Of a stretch of 64,000 nt of DNA, positions 1 through 7,686 are shown one piece after another (the stretch's first letter is position 1; each line of letters opens with the position of its first letter). The notes under the pieces were generated by a model. That model had not been told where the DNA came from and did no database searches. It saw nothing but the letters and a program-made list of their open reading frames with translations. A program made the translations under genes and the position numbers. The stretch covers positions 174,886 through 238,885 of the forward strand of contig NZ_JAAKDE010000004.1 in NCBI RefSeq assembly GCF_013664685.1, written 5' to 3'. The stretch is from Capillibacterium thermochitinicola (lineage in GTDB: Bacteria > Bacillota > UBA4882 > UBA10575).

Positions 1-596
1 AAGGGCTCGAAGAAGAAGGGCTCAAAATGTTGGCCCTCGCCCGCCGGGAAACAGGACTGAAGATCGTCACCGAAGTGGTAGATACCCGTGATGTGGAAAA
101 AGTCGCCGAGTACGCTGACATCCTGCAAATCGGGGCCAGAAATATGCAGAATTTCCGCCTGCTCAAAGAAGCAGGAGCCAGCGGTAAACCGATTTTACTG
201 AAGAGGGGACTGGCGGCCACCATTGAGGAGTGGTTGATGGCGGCCGAGTACATCATGTCTTCCGGTAATCCCCATATAATTCTCTGTGAAAGAGGGATCC
301 GCACCTTCGAAACAGCCACCAGAAATACCATTGATATCAGCGCCATTCCGGTCGTCCAAGAACTGTCCCACCTTCCCGTTATTGTGGATCCCAGCCATGC
401 CACGGGATCATGGAAATATGTCGATGCGCTCTCGAAAGCGGCGGTGGCGGCAGGTGCGGACGGGCTGCTCATTGAAGTCCATGATGATCCGGCCCGGGCT
501 TTGTGTGATGGACCCCAGTCCCTCCGGCCGGATAAATTTGCCTTCTTGGTTGAAGAACTAAAAGCGGTGGCCGCCGCCGTCCACCGGAGCCTGTGA
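1..596 (+). CDS. aroF: 3-deoxy-7-phosphoheptulonate (DAHP) synthase, 3' part
   Basis: The gene is cut by the window start; the frame is open from base 3 and 197 residues are visible. DAHP synthase condenses phosphoenolpyruvate with erythrose 4-phosphate, the first step of the shikimate pathway. The fragment shows the AroF/KdsA-like type I-beta TIM barrel: EEGLKML, IVTEVVD, the [10 protein letters not shown] strand, the PILLKRG lysine region, [11 protein letters not shown] and the metal-binding IVDPSHATG segment, ending with a conserved IEVHDDP. No ACT domain follows. It supplies chorismate precursors for the trp operon further along, but is not adjacent to it. The family assignment is firm; AroF-type versus KDO8P synthase rests on the RGIRTFE motif. 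Confidence 0.93.
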   Translation, partial: GLEEEGLKMLALARRETGLKIVTEVVDTRDVEKVAEYADILQIGARNMQNFRLLKEAGASGKPILLKRGLAATIEEWLMAAEYIMSSGNPHIILCERGIRTFETATRNTIDISAIPVVQELSHLPVIVDPSHATGSWKYVDALSKAAVAAGADGLLIEVHDDPARALCDGPQSLRPDKFAFLVEELKAVAAAVHRSL

Positions 597-604
597 GGAC
601 AATA

Positions 605-640
605 ACAAAGGGGGTTACTTCATAGCGTTAACCCCCTCTT
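605..640 (+). terminator. intrinsic terminator after DAHP synthase
   Basis: An 8-bp perfect stem, GGGGGTTA (610-617) with TAACCCCC (629-636), starts 13 bases after the stop codon. The downstream tail is pyrimidine-rich rather than a clean T-run. From there to 793 I see nothing else that I can support. Confidence 0.55.
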
Positions 641-793
641 CCACGCCTATTACACCCAAGCACTAACTTTCGTCGCTTATTACTATCGCACGCTGCCTGT
701 CTGCCTTGGCAAGTAAAGCAGACCCGGTTTTCGCCCTTTGGCCGTGCCCCCAGCTTGTTGGGTCAGCACCTGCCTTGAGCTCCCCGCGGTAGA

Positions 794-955
794 TTATTCG
801 GCAAGCTCAAATTCCTCTTTACCGGCGCCACATACGGGACAGGTCCAATCTTCAGGCACATCCTCCCACTTGGTCCCCGGCGCAATACCGTCGTCAGGAT
901 AACCGGCCTCTTCATCATAGACAAAGTCACAGAACAAACAGTTATATTTTGCCAT
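794..955 (-). CDS. rubredoxin
   Basis: A 53-residue protein with the two canonical iron-binding pairs, CLFC near residues 6-9 and CPVCG near 39-43, plus the conserved [16 protein letters not shown] and [11 protein letters not shown] segments. Rubredoxins carry a single Fe(Cys)4 centre and pass electrons, in anaerobes often to rubrerythrin or superoxide reductase. The length matches the family. The ATG follows an AAAGGATGGGG ribosome binding site. It lies 177 bases downstream of rubrerythrin on the same strand, so the pair may form an oxidative-stress module, although a hairpin lies between them. Confidence 0.95.
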   Translation of the reverse strand: MAKYNCLFCDFVYDEEAGYPDDGIAPGTKWEDVPEDWTCPVCGAGKEEFELAE

Positions 956-1083
956 TACATCCCCATCCTTTCTGGTTATGGATTAAGTATAGTATTATTG
1001 TTCGGCTCTCCGAATTCCTCTTTCTTTGCCAATCTTTTTTAAAATATTGTTTCAATGAAATCAAAACAAGCCGAACTGACCAA

Positions 1084-1106
1084 AAGCGCCGGTTAATCCG
1101 GCGCTT
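1084..1106 (-). terminator. intrinsic terminator between rubrerythrin and rubredoxin
   Basis: A 9-bp perfect stem, AAGCGCCGG with CCGGCGCTT, is followed on the minus strand by a short T-run. It lies just past the rubrerythrin stop, so rubredoxin probably has its own promoter or is reached by read-through. Confidence 0.65.
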
Positions 1107-1132
1107 CATCATGCCCTCAGATGACCTCTTCT

Positions 1133-1627
1133 TCAATACTTAATAAACTTTTCACCCGGTAATTGACAGATGGCGCACTTGTCCGGTACGGATTTTTCGA
1201 TATTACCGCAGACCGGACAGAGATAATAAAAGACCTCTTCCGTCTCTTCCAAATTCTCCAGCGCTTCCTGGAAGAGTCTGGCATGGACCTTTTCCGCTTC
1301 CAGGGCGAATTTAAAAGCCCTGGCCGCCGCTTTATTCCCTTCTTCCTCGGCCAATTTTAAGAATTCCGGGTACATCTCCTTAAACTCGTGAGTTTCTCCG
1401 GCAATCGCCGCCTCCAAGTTTTCGCTGGTCGAACCAAGCTTCCCTGCCAGCTCAAACTCTTTTAAGGCGTGAATCGTTTCCGCCTCGGCGGTTACCCGGA
1501 AGAGTTTGGCCACGTTATGCTTTCCCTCCGCCTCCGCCTTTTTGGCGTAAGCAAGGTACTTCCGGTTGGCCTGGGCTTCCCCGGCAAAGGCGGCCATCAA
1601 ATTACTCAGGGTCTTTCCGTCTTGCAT
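1133..1627 (-). CDS. rubrerythrin
   Basis: A 164-residue diiron peroxidase-type rubrerythrin. The N-terminal ferritin-like bundle carries the ligand motifs FAGEAQANRKY, AEAETIHA, IAGETHEF and ALEAEKVHA; the C-terminal rubredoxin-like domain carries CPVCG and CAIC. The family reduces hydrogen peroxide in the anaerobe cytosol using electrons from rubredoxin. The ATG at 1627 was chosen because GGAGGG lies 7 bases upstream and the protein then starts like its relatives; a longer open frame exists upstream but has no homologous content. It is one of two rubrerythrins in the window, the other being at 29927-30508. Confidence 0.94.
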   Translation of the reverse strand: MQDGKTLSNLMAAFAGEAQANRKYLAYAKKAEAEGKHNVAKLFRVTAEAETIHALKEFELAGKLGSTSENLEAAIAGETHEFKEMYPEFLKLAEEEGNKAAARAFKFALEAEKVHARLFQEALENLEETEEVFYYLCPVCGNIEKSVPDKCAICQLPGEKFIKY

Positions 1628-1803
1628 CGATGATCCCTCCAAAATACTAAGATGGAAAACAATTTCTCCCGGCCAAACTTGTTCCCCTTTCTGTTTTCGT
1701 CTTTTTAAGCAAAATATTGCCGATTCTTCTTCATTCATTATCTCCCAATTACCCGCTGCCAATCCCACCTGGCGGCGCATACCCTATTAGGGAGGTGAGA
1801 CCA

Positions 1804-2931
1804 ATGCCGAATCAACTCGCCGGATCCCCGAAGACAAAACACGTCTTTTCCACAAAGCCCAATATTCTCCTTATTATGGTCGATCAGCAGCGTTATCCAC
1901 CCGTCTATGAAAACGAAGAATTAAGAATTTGGCGCAAAAAACATCTGAAAGCCCAGAATATATTGGCGGAAAATGGCTTCACATTTAAAAACCACTATAC
2001 GGGAAGCACCGCCTGTTGCCCTAGCCGGGCTACAATTTACACTGGACAATACCCGTCTCTCCACGGCGTGACCCAGACCGACGGTGCGGCCAAAGGAGCC
2101 TATGATCCGGACATCTTCTGGTTGGATCCCAATACGGTTCCGACCATGGGCGATTATTTCCGCGCCGCAGGTTACCAAACCTATTGGAAAGGCAAATGGC
2201 ATGCTTCCGCCGCCGATATTCTCATCCCCGGGACCAAGACCGCCTACCTCACTTACAATCCGGATAACGGTGTGCCAATCCCCGCAGAAGAGGAACGATA
2301 TCTGAGGGCCGATGTTCTTAATGCTTTTGGCTTTAGCAGCTGGGTCGGCCCCGAACCCCACGGTGCAAACCCCAGAAATTCCGGCTCTTCCGCCGCAAAT
2401 GGCGTCAGCGGCCGCGATGTGGTTTACGCCGAGCAGACCGTCGCTTTGATTAGAGAATTGGATCTAGAGTACCGTAAAAAAACAGGACACCCGGTAAAAC
2501 CCTGGTTTATCGTCTCCTCCTTTGTAAATCCCCATGATATTGCCATCTTTGGTGCAATTTCGCGCGCCTCGCCAACCGGCCAAGGTGGAACCAAGGAAAT
2601 TTGGAAATACTCCCGTTACTTTGCCAACCCGCAATTTCAGACCGTCCCCGGCCGCCCCGAGCAGTTTCCATACCGGGGCCCAGTCGTCGAAACCTTCAAC
2701 CCCGGTTGTCAAATTGATCCGCCAAACGGCAAAGCGATCCCGGACCAATATGAAATGTATAATTTAAACCGCGATCCGCTGGAAATCGATAACCTCGTCC
2801 ATCATCCTACCCCGGTTCTTAAGCAAATCCGGGCAATCCTCGCCGGGCTTCTATGGGAGCAGTGCCAAAAGAAACGGCTATATCCGGGCGGTGGTTTAAA
2901 CCCACCTGGCATAAAAAAACGCGCCGGTTGA
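1804..2931 (+). CDS. sulfatase-family protein with a large internal deletion
   Basis: The frame encodes 375 residues from an ATG behind AGGGAGGTGAG. The N-terminal half is a type I sulfatase: NILLIMVDQQR metal-binding strand, then the formylglycine site C-C-P-S-R followed by TIYTGQ, then KGKWH. After SSFVNPHDI, near residue 245, the sequence jumps directly to a C-terminal tail resembling the end of sulfatases (KYSRYF, then YEMYNLNRDPLE). The central segment with the second metal-binding Asp-His pair and the catalytic Lys/His is missing; relatives are usually well over 450 residues. No frameshift is visible, so this looks like an in-frame deletion and probably gives an inactive protein. The stop codon lies inside the terminator hairpin. 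Confidence 0.75.
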   Translation: MPNQLAGSPKTKHVFSTKPNILLIMVDQQRYPPVYENEELRIWRKKHLKAQNILAENGFTFKNHYTGSTACCPSRATIYTGQYPSLHGVTQTDGAAKGAYDPDIFWLDPNTVPTMGDYFRAAGYQTYWKGKWHASAADILIPGTKTAYLTYNPDNGVPIPAEEERYLRADVLNAFGFSSWVGPEPHGANPRNSGSSAANGVSGRDVVYAEQTVALIRELDLEYRKKTGHPVKPWFIVSSFVNPHDIAIFGAISRASPTGQGGTKEIWKYSRYFANPQFQTVPGRPEQFPYRGPVVETFNPGCQIDPPNGKAIPDQYEMYNLNRDPLEIDNLVHHPTPVLKQIRAILAGLLWEQCQKKRLYPGGGLNPPGIKKRAG

Positions 2932-2942
2932 ACCGGCGCGTT
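2911..2942 (-). terminator. strong terminator between convergent sulfatase and mgtE
   Basis: A perfect 12-bp inverted repeat, AACGCGCCGGTT (2918-2929) with AACCGGCGCGTT (2931-2942). On the minus strand it is followed by seven T residues, so it ends the mgtE transcript; it can also fold on the plus strand. The stem core resembles the terminator at 1084-1106. Confidence 0.85.
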
Positions 2943-2999
2943 CTCAATTCATTTTTAATCCCGCAACAAAAATACCTGCGTTTCGTCGTACCTATTACA

Positions 3000-4355
3000 T
3001 CATATTCCCAGTATCATAGTGGCGATCCGGAAATAAATCAGCAAAGACAGCGCATCGACGATCGTCGTGATGAAGGGGCTGGCCATCACCACCGGATCAA
3101 AGCCCGCCTTTTGCGCCAGCATGGGGAAGATACACCCGGTCAACTTCGCCACACAGACCGTCAAGAACAAGGTCAAACAGATGACAAAAGCCACCAACAG
3201 GGTAACCTGGTCAAAGAACATGAGTTTGACAAAGTTGATCGCCGCCAGAGTCGCACCGGCCAAAATAGCAACCTGAAACTCCTTCCAAACAATCCGGAAA
3301 AGATCACGAAACTCCAACTCATTCAAGGAAAGACCGCGGATCACCGTGACCGACGCCTGGCTGCCCGAATTACCGCCGGTATCCATCAGCATGGGAATAT
3401 AGGCCGTCAACAAAACATAAGTCTTCAAAGCATCTTCAAAATGACTAATAATCAATCCGGTAAAAGTGGCCGAGATCATCAAAACCAAAAGCCAGGGAAT
3501 ACGGCTTTTCCAGATCTCCAGGACTGAAGTTTTCAAATACGGCCGGTCGGTTGGCGTAATCGCCGCCATCTTTTCAAAGTCCTCGGTGGTCTCTTCCTGC
3601 AGGACGTCGATGGCATCGTCAACAGTAACAATCCCAACCAACCGCCCCTCACCATCGACGACCGGGAGCACGGTTAGATCATACTTGGCAAACATCTTCG
3701 CCACCGTTTCCTGGTCCTCCGTGGTCCGCACCGACACCACATACCGGTTCATGATCTTTTCAATCCGGTCATTCTCGTTAGCCAAAATAAGCGTGCGGAT
3801 AGAGACAACCCCAATCAGACGCCGGCCGTCATCCGTCACATAGCAAGCATTAATGGTCTCGCTGTCCACCCCTAACTGCCGGATCCGCTTGATCGCATCG
3901 GCAACCGTCATATGGGCACGGAGACTGACAAACTCCGTGGTCATAATGCTCCCGGCCGAATCTTCCGGGTACTTCAGGATCTCATTAATTTGCCGGCGGG
4001 TTTCCGGGTCGGCTTGTCTAAGAATGCGTTTAACCACATTGGCGGGCATCTCCTCAATGAGCGCCGCCGCATCATCCACGTAAAGCTCGTTGACCACCGC
4101 CTGAAGCTCGGCATCGGAAAAGCCTTGGATCAAATGATGTTGCAAGTCGCTGTCCATTTCGACGAAGGTCTCGGCGGCCAAATCTTTCGGCAATAACCGG
4201 AAAACCAAAGGCAGGCTTTTTTCCGACAGTTCGCTAAAGAGCGCGGCGATGTCCGCCGGGGGCATGGTGATTAAAATATCCCGTAAACGCTGGAAACTTT
4301 TCTCCTCAATCAGCGTAAGAACGGTTTTCTTTAAGTTGGTATAAACTTCCGCCAT
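3000..4355 (-). CDS. mgtE: magnesium transporter MgtE
   Basis: A 451-residue MgtE channel. Domains in order: the N-terminal superhelical Mg-sensing domain (about residues 1-135), tandem CBS domains (about 136-260, including SAGSIMTTEF and LPVVDGEGRLVGIVTVDD), a connecting helix, and five membrane helices. The pore signature PMLMDTGGNSGSQ and the last-helix ASPFITTIVDALSLL are present. The family imports Mg2+ and closes when cytosolic Mg2+ is high. The ATG follows GGAGAAAAG. A leader of nearly 200 bases with strong secondary structure precedes it, suggesting RNA-level control. Confidence 0.96.
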   Translation of the reverse strand: MAEVYTNLKKTVLTLIEEKSFQRLRDILITMPPADIAALFSELSEKSLPLVFRLLPKDLAAETFVEMDSDLQHHLIQGFSDAELQAVVNELYVDDAAALIEEMPANVVKRILRQADPETRRQINEILKYPEDSAGSIMTTEFVSLRAHMTVADAIKRIRQLGVDSETINACYVTDDGRRLIGVVSIRTLILANENDRIEKIMNRYVVSVRTTEDQETVAKMFAKYDLTVLPVVDGEGRLVGIVTVDDAIDVLQEETTEDFEKMAAITPTDRPYLKTSVLEIWKSRIPWLLVLMISATFTGLIISHFEDALKTYVLLTAYIPMLMDTGGNSGSQASVTVIRGLSLNELEFRDLFRIVWKEFQVAILAGATLAAINFVKLMFFDQVTLLVAFVICLTLFLTVCVAKLTGCIFPMLAQKAGFDPVVMASPFITTIVDALSLLIYFRIATMILGI

Positions 4356-4551
4356 TGGTCTTTTCTCCTTTCTGCAGATGCTAAATGAGATCGGTTATAC
4401 GGTACCCTACGAGAACAGGAGTAAGACACAATACGGCTGAAGCCTCAGCGAAAAGTGGACGCTGCGGTAGCAAAGGTCCACACACGCCGGCTTCGGCCTA
4501 AAGTTGTGCCATTACTACTGTCAGCGTCCATCCTTTTCACCTCACTTTTCT
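4356..4551 (-). promoter_or_regulatory. structured 5' leader of mgtE, possible metal-sensing RNA
   Basis: On the minus strand the leader holds a long closing stem: CAGCGTCCA (4522-4530) pairs perfectly with TGGACGCTG (4456-4464). It extends across a 2-nt bulge through CTTTT/AAAAG. Inside are a second stem (GTAG 4467-4470 with CTAC 4515-4518), a third (CACA with TGTG) and a GC hairpin at 4486-4497. A separate hairpin, GCTGA/TCAGC, follows on the mgtE side near 4434-4447. mgtE genes in Firmicutes often carry an M-box Mg2+ riboswitch, but I do not see a convincing M-box core (only AGTGAGGTGA). I leave the class open. Confidence 0.5.
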
Positions 4552-4809
4552 TTTCAATAGTTTAAATAATGAAGGGCCATCATCCATCTCCAAAAAAATA
4601 ATAACACCGCAAGTTCTTGACGTTTCGTATAGGGTGTTTCTCTACAATTTTAGAGTACTGCGAAGTGAATACCAGTGTCAAGACAAAATCCTAACGCACA
4701 CCCGCCAATACTAATTCTTACCCCAAATATAAATTTCATCCTTCAGGCCGTCGCTGTATAATGATCCCATATTCTCTCCAAAGCTACAGGCATAGGTACC
4801 ATAAAAAGA
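4552..4809. other. intergenic stretch, no gene seen
   Basis: AT-richer than its surroundings, without a plausible reading frame or RNA gene. It contains the possible mgtE promoter at 4652-4681; otherwise I see nothing in it. Confidence 0.5.
4652..4681 (-). promoter_or_regulatory. possible mgtE promoter
   Basis: Minus-strand TTGACA (4676-4681) and TACTCT (4652-4657) are separated by 18 bases. The -10 match is weak. It would give a leader of roughly 290 bases. Confidence 0.35.
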
Positions 4810-5112
4810 CTATTCGCCTGCGAAGCCGACTGTGTTGTGCAATAGTCCTATGTTTAAAATCCAGTTTTCAGCTTCATCTTTATTGTTAAATACTTTAAAA
4901 CTGTTTCCTTTATTGGCCTCGGTGATAAATTCCCCGAATTTACCCTTCACTTTTTGCTGATCCGGCAGGACAAGCGCCACTTTTATCCGGTAATTGATAA
5001 ACTTTTGCAAGACACTTCCGGCCAAACCCGTCCGGAGGTTAAAAAAATCCTCCGCTAAAGCCGGGGCATGGATCATCACCAGATTGGGGTCGTTTTCAAA
5101 ACAGGCCGACCT
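4810..5112 (-). pseudogene. N-terminally truncated DUF4180 family remnant
   Basis: The frame encodes the C-terminal three quarters of a DUF4180 protein: ALAEDFFNLRTGLAGSVLQKF, then NYRIKVALVLPDQQKVKGKFGEF, then FKVFNNKDEAENWIL. DUF4180 proteins are about 115-120 residues of unknown function. Here homology starts abruptly near position 5100; the frame is blocked by TGA at about 5115, and the roughly 30-40 N-terminal residues are absent. No Shine-Dalgarno precedes the possible GTG or ATG starts at 5079/5076. The remnant lies just downstream of a tRNA terminator, so it is probably not expressed. Family recognition is from memory of conserved segments. Confidence 0.6.
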
Positions 5113-5147
5113 TCACCGTTGGATTTTGCCATGACTGGGCGCAGAAT

Positions 5148-5176
5148 AAAAAAAGAGGCTTTGTAAAAGCCTCTTT
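5148..5176 (-). terminator. terminator of the tRNA-Gln/tRNA-Glu transcript
   Basis: Perfect 11-bp stem AAAGAGGCTTT (5152-5162) / AAAGCCTCTTT (5166-5176) with a 3-nt loop, followed on the minus strand by a run of T residues. It lies 15 bases past the tRNA-Glu 3' end. Confidence 0.9.
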
Positions 5177-5191
5177 CATCATTTTTTAAGA

Positions 5192-5267
5192 TGGTAGTCC
5201 CAACGGGAATCGAACCCGTGTCTCCGCCGTGAGAGGGCGGTGTCCTAGGCCGCTAGACGATGGGACC
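5192..5267 (-). tRNA. tRNA-Glu (anticodon CTC)
   Basis: A 76-nt cloverleaf: acceptor GGTCCCA with TGGGACT, anticodon stem CCGCC/GGCGG around loop CTCTCAC giving anticodon CTC, T-arm CGGGTTCGATTCCCG, and an encoded CCA end. It is separated from tRNA-Gln by 5 bases and shares its transcript. Confidence 0.97.
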
Positions 5268-5272
5268 AAAGA

Positions 5273-5346
5273 TGGCTGGGGGAGAAGGACTCGAACCCTC
5301 GCTAACGGGGCCAGAACCCGTCGTCCTACCACTAGACGATCCCCCA
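5273..5346 (-). tRNA. tRNA-Gln (anticodon CTG)
   Basis: A 74-nt cloverleaf: acceptor TGGGGGA with TCCCCCA, anticodon stem ACGGG/CCCGT around loop TTCTGGC giving anticodon CTG, T-arm GAGGGTTCGAGTCCTTC, discriminator G and encoded CCA. It is first in a two-tRNA transcript with tRNA-Glu. Confidence 0.97.
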
Positions 5347-5365
5347 GTGAATAATCGCATTGGTT

Positions 5366-5394
5366 ATTATAGCACTTCTACCCGCCCGCGTCAA
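5366..5394 (-). promoter_or_regulatory. sigma-A-type promoter of the tRNA-Gln/Glu pair
   Basis: Minus-strand TTGACG (5389-5394), 17-base spacer, consensus TATAAT (5366-5371), about 20 bases upstream of tRNA-Gln. Confidence 0.88.
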
Positions 5395-5487
5395 GGGCAG
5401 ATTGCAAACCCTTTTCCGCAGAATTGTATCTCCTGTATAAGGTATACAAGATATTTACGCAATGTTCAAACCGAAAGGATTTTTTTT

Positions 5488-5662
5488 TCGACAATAGTTG
5501 TGCTAAAGTGTTATTATCAGTTAATATGAGGAGAATTCGATTTTTTTAGGAATCGTCCAACTAATAGTTATAGTAATGGTATTATCTCCCGAGTTCTCCT
5601 TATTTTCTGTCGTCTATCGACAAGACGCGGAGACCAATACTATAAAGTAAGGAGGATTATTC
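5488..5662 (+). promoter_or_regulatory. probable pckG promoter and 5' leader
   Basis: TCGACA (5488-5493), a 17-base spacer and TTATTA (5511-5516) form a plausible promoter. The leader of about 140 bases contains AGGAGAA (near 5528) complementary to TTCTCCT (near 5593), and a second hairpin CGTCT/AGACG near 5611-5627. The first element holds a decoy Shine-Dalgarno-like AGGAG far from the real start. Whether this is regulatory is unknown. Confidence 0.45.
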
Positions 5663-7498
5663 ATGTTGGACAACGTCAGTCGAGCTAAACTTGAAGCCCT
5701 AAACAACCCGAAGGTCATGGCTTATGTGGAGGAAGCGATTAAAATCTGCCGCCCGGCGAAGGTCACCGTGATCACCGACTCCGAGGAAGATACCAATTAC
5801 ATCCGGGAACTGGCCATTAAAAACCGGGAAGAAACCCCATTAAAATTAAAAGGCCACACCATCCATTTTGACAGCCCAAAAGACCAAGGCCGGGATAAAC
5901 AACATACCAGATATCTGGTGTCCAAAAAGGTAGATTGGGGTCTTGACGTTAACTATATCCTTAAGGACGAGGGCTTACCCGAGATTCTTTCCATCATCGA
6001 CGGTATCATGGAAGGCAAGGAGATGCTGATCGCCTTCTTCTCCCTCGGCCCGACCAATTCCCCCTTTTCGCTAAGGGCAATGCAGATCACCGATTCGGCC
6101 TACGTTGTCCATAGCGAAAAGATCCTCTACCGCAGCGGTTATGAAGAGTTTAAACGCTTGAACGGTTCCGATGATTTCTTCTATTTCCTGCACTCGGCGG
6201 GACGCCTGGTCGACAACGTAACCGCCGACATCGATAAACGCCGGATCTACATCGACCTGGAAGAAAACCGGGTGTACACGGTGAACAACCAGTACGCCGG
6301 TAACAGCGTCGGCCTGAAGAAACTGGCCTTCCGCCTGGCCATCCAAAAAGCGCAACGGGAAGGCTGGCTGGCCGAGCACATGTTCCTCATGGGTGTTCAC
6401 GGGAAACCAGGCCGCACCACCTATTTTGCCGGAGCCTTCCCCAGCGCCTGCGGGAAAACCAGTACCGCGATGCTGCCGGGGCAGAGCATTGTGGGCGACG
6501 ACATCGCCTATTTCCGTAAAATCAACGGGGAAATCCGGGCGGTTAACGTCGAGAAAGGAATCTTTGGCATTATTGAAAATGTCAACCCCAATGATGACCC
6601 GTTGATCTACGAAGCCCTCACCACCCCGCGGGAGGTTATCTTCTCCAACGTCCTGGTCAACGACGGCACGCCCTATTGGTTGGGTATGGGGAAAGAGCCG
6701 CCGGCCGAGGGAATCAACTTTACAGGCCATTGGTATAAGGGGAAGAAGGATGAAAACGGGAAAGAAATTCCCTATGCGCATAAAAACGCCCGCTACACCA
6801 TTGCCCTTGAAGAACTGGACAATGTTGACCCCAATTTAAACGACCCAAATGGCGTCCCGGTGAAGGCGATTGTCTACGGTGGCCGCGATTCCTATACGAC
6901 GGTCCCGATTTGTGAGTCCCTCTCCTGGGCCCACGGTGTCTTCATGGGGGCGACCGTTGAGTCGGAGACGACCGCTGCTACCATCGGGAAAGAGGGTGTA
7001 CGGACCCATGACCCAATGGCCAATAAAGACTTTATCTCCGTACCCCTGGCCACCTACCTGGAAAACCACATCAAATTTGCCGAGGGGCTTAAAGAAGTCC
7101 CGACCATCTTCGCCACCAACTATTTCTTGAAGAACAGTGAAGGCAAATACCTCAACGGTAAACTTGATAAGCTGGTCTGGATTCTCTGGGCCGAAGGCCG
7201 CGTCAACGGCGACTACGATGCAATCGAGACTCCAGTCGGCCGGATTCCCAAGTACGAAGACCTGAAGAACCTGTTTAAACAGCACTTGAACGCAGACTAC
7301 ACCGAAGAAGACTACAACGAACAGTTCGCGATCCGGATTGCCAAGTACTTGGAGAAAATGGACCGGATGACCGAGGCTTTCAGCCATATTAAGTTGCCCG
7401 CGGCGTTTGCCGCCGAAATGGAAAACCAGATTAAACGGTTGCAAGAGGCCAAAGCCATTTACGGCGATGTGGCCACTCCGGATAAATTCCGGAAATAA
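5663..7498 (+). CDS. pckG: phosphoenolpyruvate carboxykinase (GTP type)
   Basis: A 611-residue cytosolic enzyme interconverting oxaloacetate plus GTP with phosphoenolpyruvate, CO2 and GDP. The GTP-type family is recognised by GPTNSPFSL, ITDSAYVVHS, the P-loop FPSACGKTSTAM (about residues 258-269), GDDIAYFR, and the later YGGRDSYTTVPICES and WAHGVFMGATVESETT segments. ATP-type enzymes common in Bacilli have a different P-loop and are shorter. The ATG sits 8 bases after AAGGAGG. It is monocistronic, bounded by its own leader and a strong terminator. In fermenters it may run in either the anaplerotic or gluconeogenic direction. Confidence 0.96.
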   Translation: MLDNVSRAKLEALNNPKVMAYVEEAIKICRPAKVTVITDSEEDTNYIRELAIKNREETPLKLKGHTIHFDSPKDQGRDKQHTRYLVSKKVDWGLDVNYILKDEGLPEILSIIDGIMEGKEMLIAFFSLGPTNSPFSLRAMQITDSAYVVHSEKILYRSGYEEFKRLNGSDDFFYFLHSAGRLVDNVTADIDKRRIYIDLEENRVYTVNNQYAGNSVGLKKLAFRLAIQKAQREGWLAEHMFLMGVHGKPGRTTYFAGAFPSACGKTSTAMLPGQSIVGDDIAYFRKINGEIRAVNVEKGIFGIIENVNPNDDPLIYEALTTPREVIFSNVLVNDGTPYWLGMGKEPPAEGINFTGHWYKGKKDENGKEIPYAHKNARYTIALEELDNVDPNLNDPNGVPVKAIVYGGRDSYTTVPICESLSWAHGVFMGATVESETTAATIGKEGVRTHDPMANKDFISVPLATYLENHIKFAEGLKEVPTIFATNYFLKNSEGKYLNGKLDKLVWILWAEGRVNGDYDAIETPVGRIPKYEDLKNLFKQHLNADYTEEDYNEQFAIRIAKYLEKMDRMTEAFSHIKLPAAFAAEMENQIKRLQEAKAIYGDVATPDKFRK

Positions 7499-7532
7499 TC
7501 TAAACTTGTGACCCACTACCAACCTCATAATA

Positions 7533-7569
7533 ACAAACGAGCCTGTTTCACAACAGGCTCGTTTGTCTT
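7533..7569 (+). terminator. terminator of pckG
   Basis: Perfect 15-bp stem ACAAACGAGCCTGTT (7533-7547) / AACAGGCTCGTTTGT (7552-7566) with loop TCAC, followed by a short T-containing tail. Confidence 0.88.
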
Positions 7570-7686
7570 TAACCCTCCGCCGGCAAAGCCGCCAAACACT
7601 GAAATCAAATTGTAAACAGTCACCAGAAAGGATTTAACCCTTCTTTGTGGAAATAGAACCTACCGCGGCGAAAGGAAGATCAAGCG

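Noticed and set aside
4356..4551. Canonical M-box Mg2+ riboswitch before mgtE
   Set aside because: The gene context is right, but the expected GTTAGGTGAGG core and downstream partner segments are not visible; only AGTGAGGTGA is present. It is reported as an unclassified structured leader.
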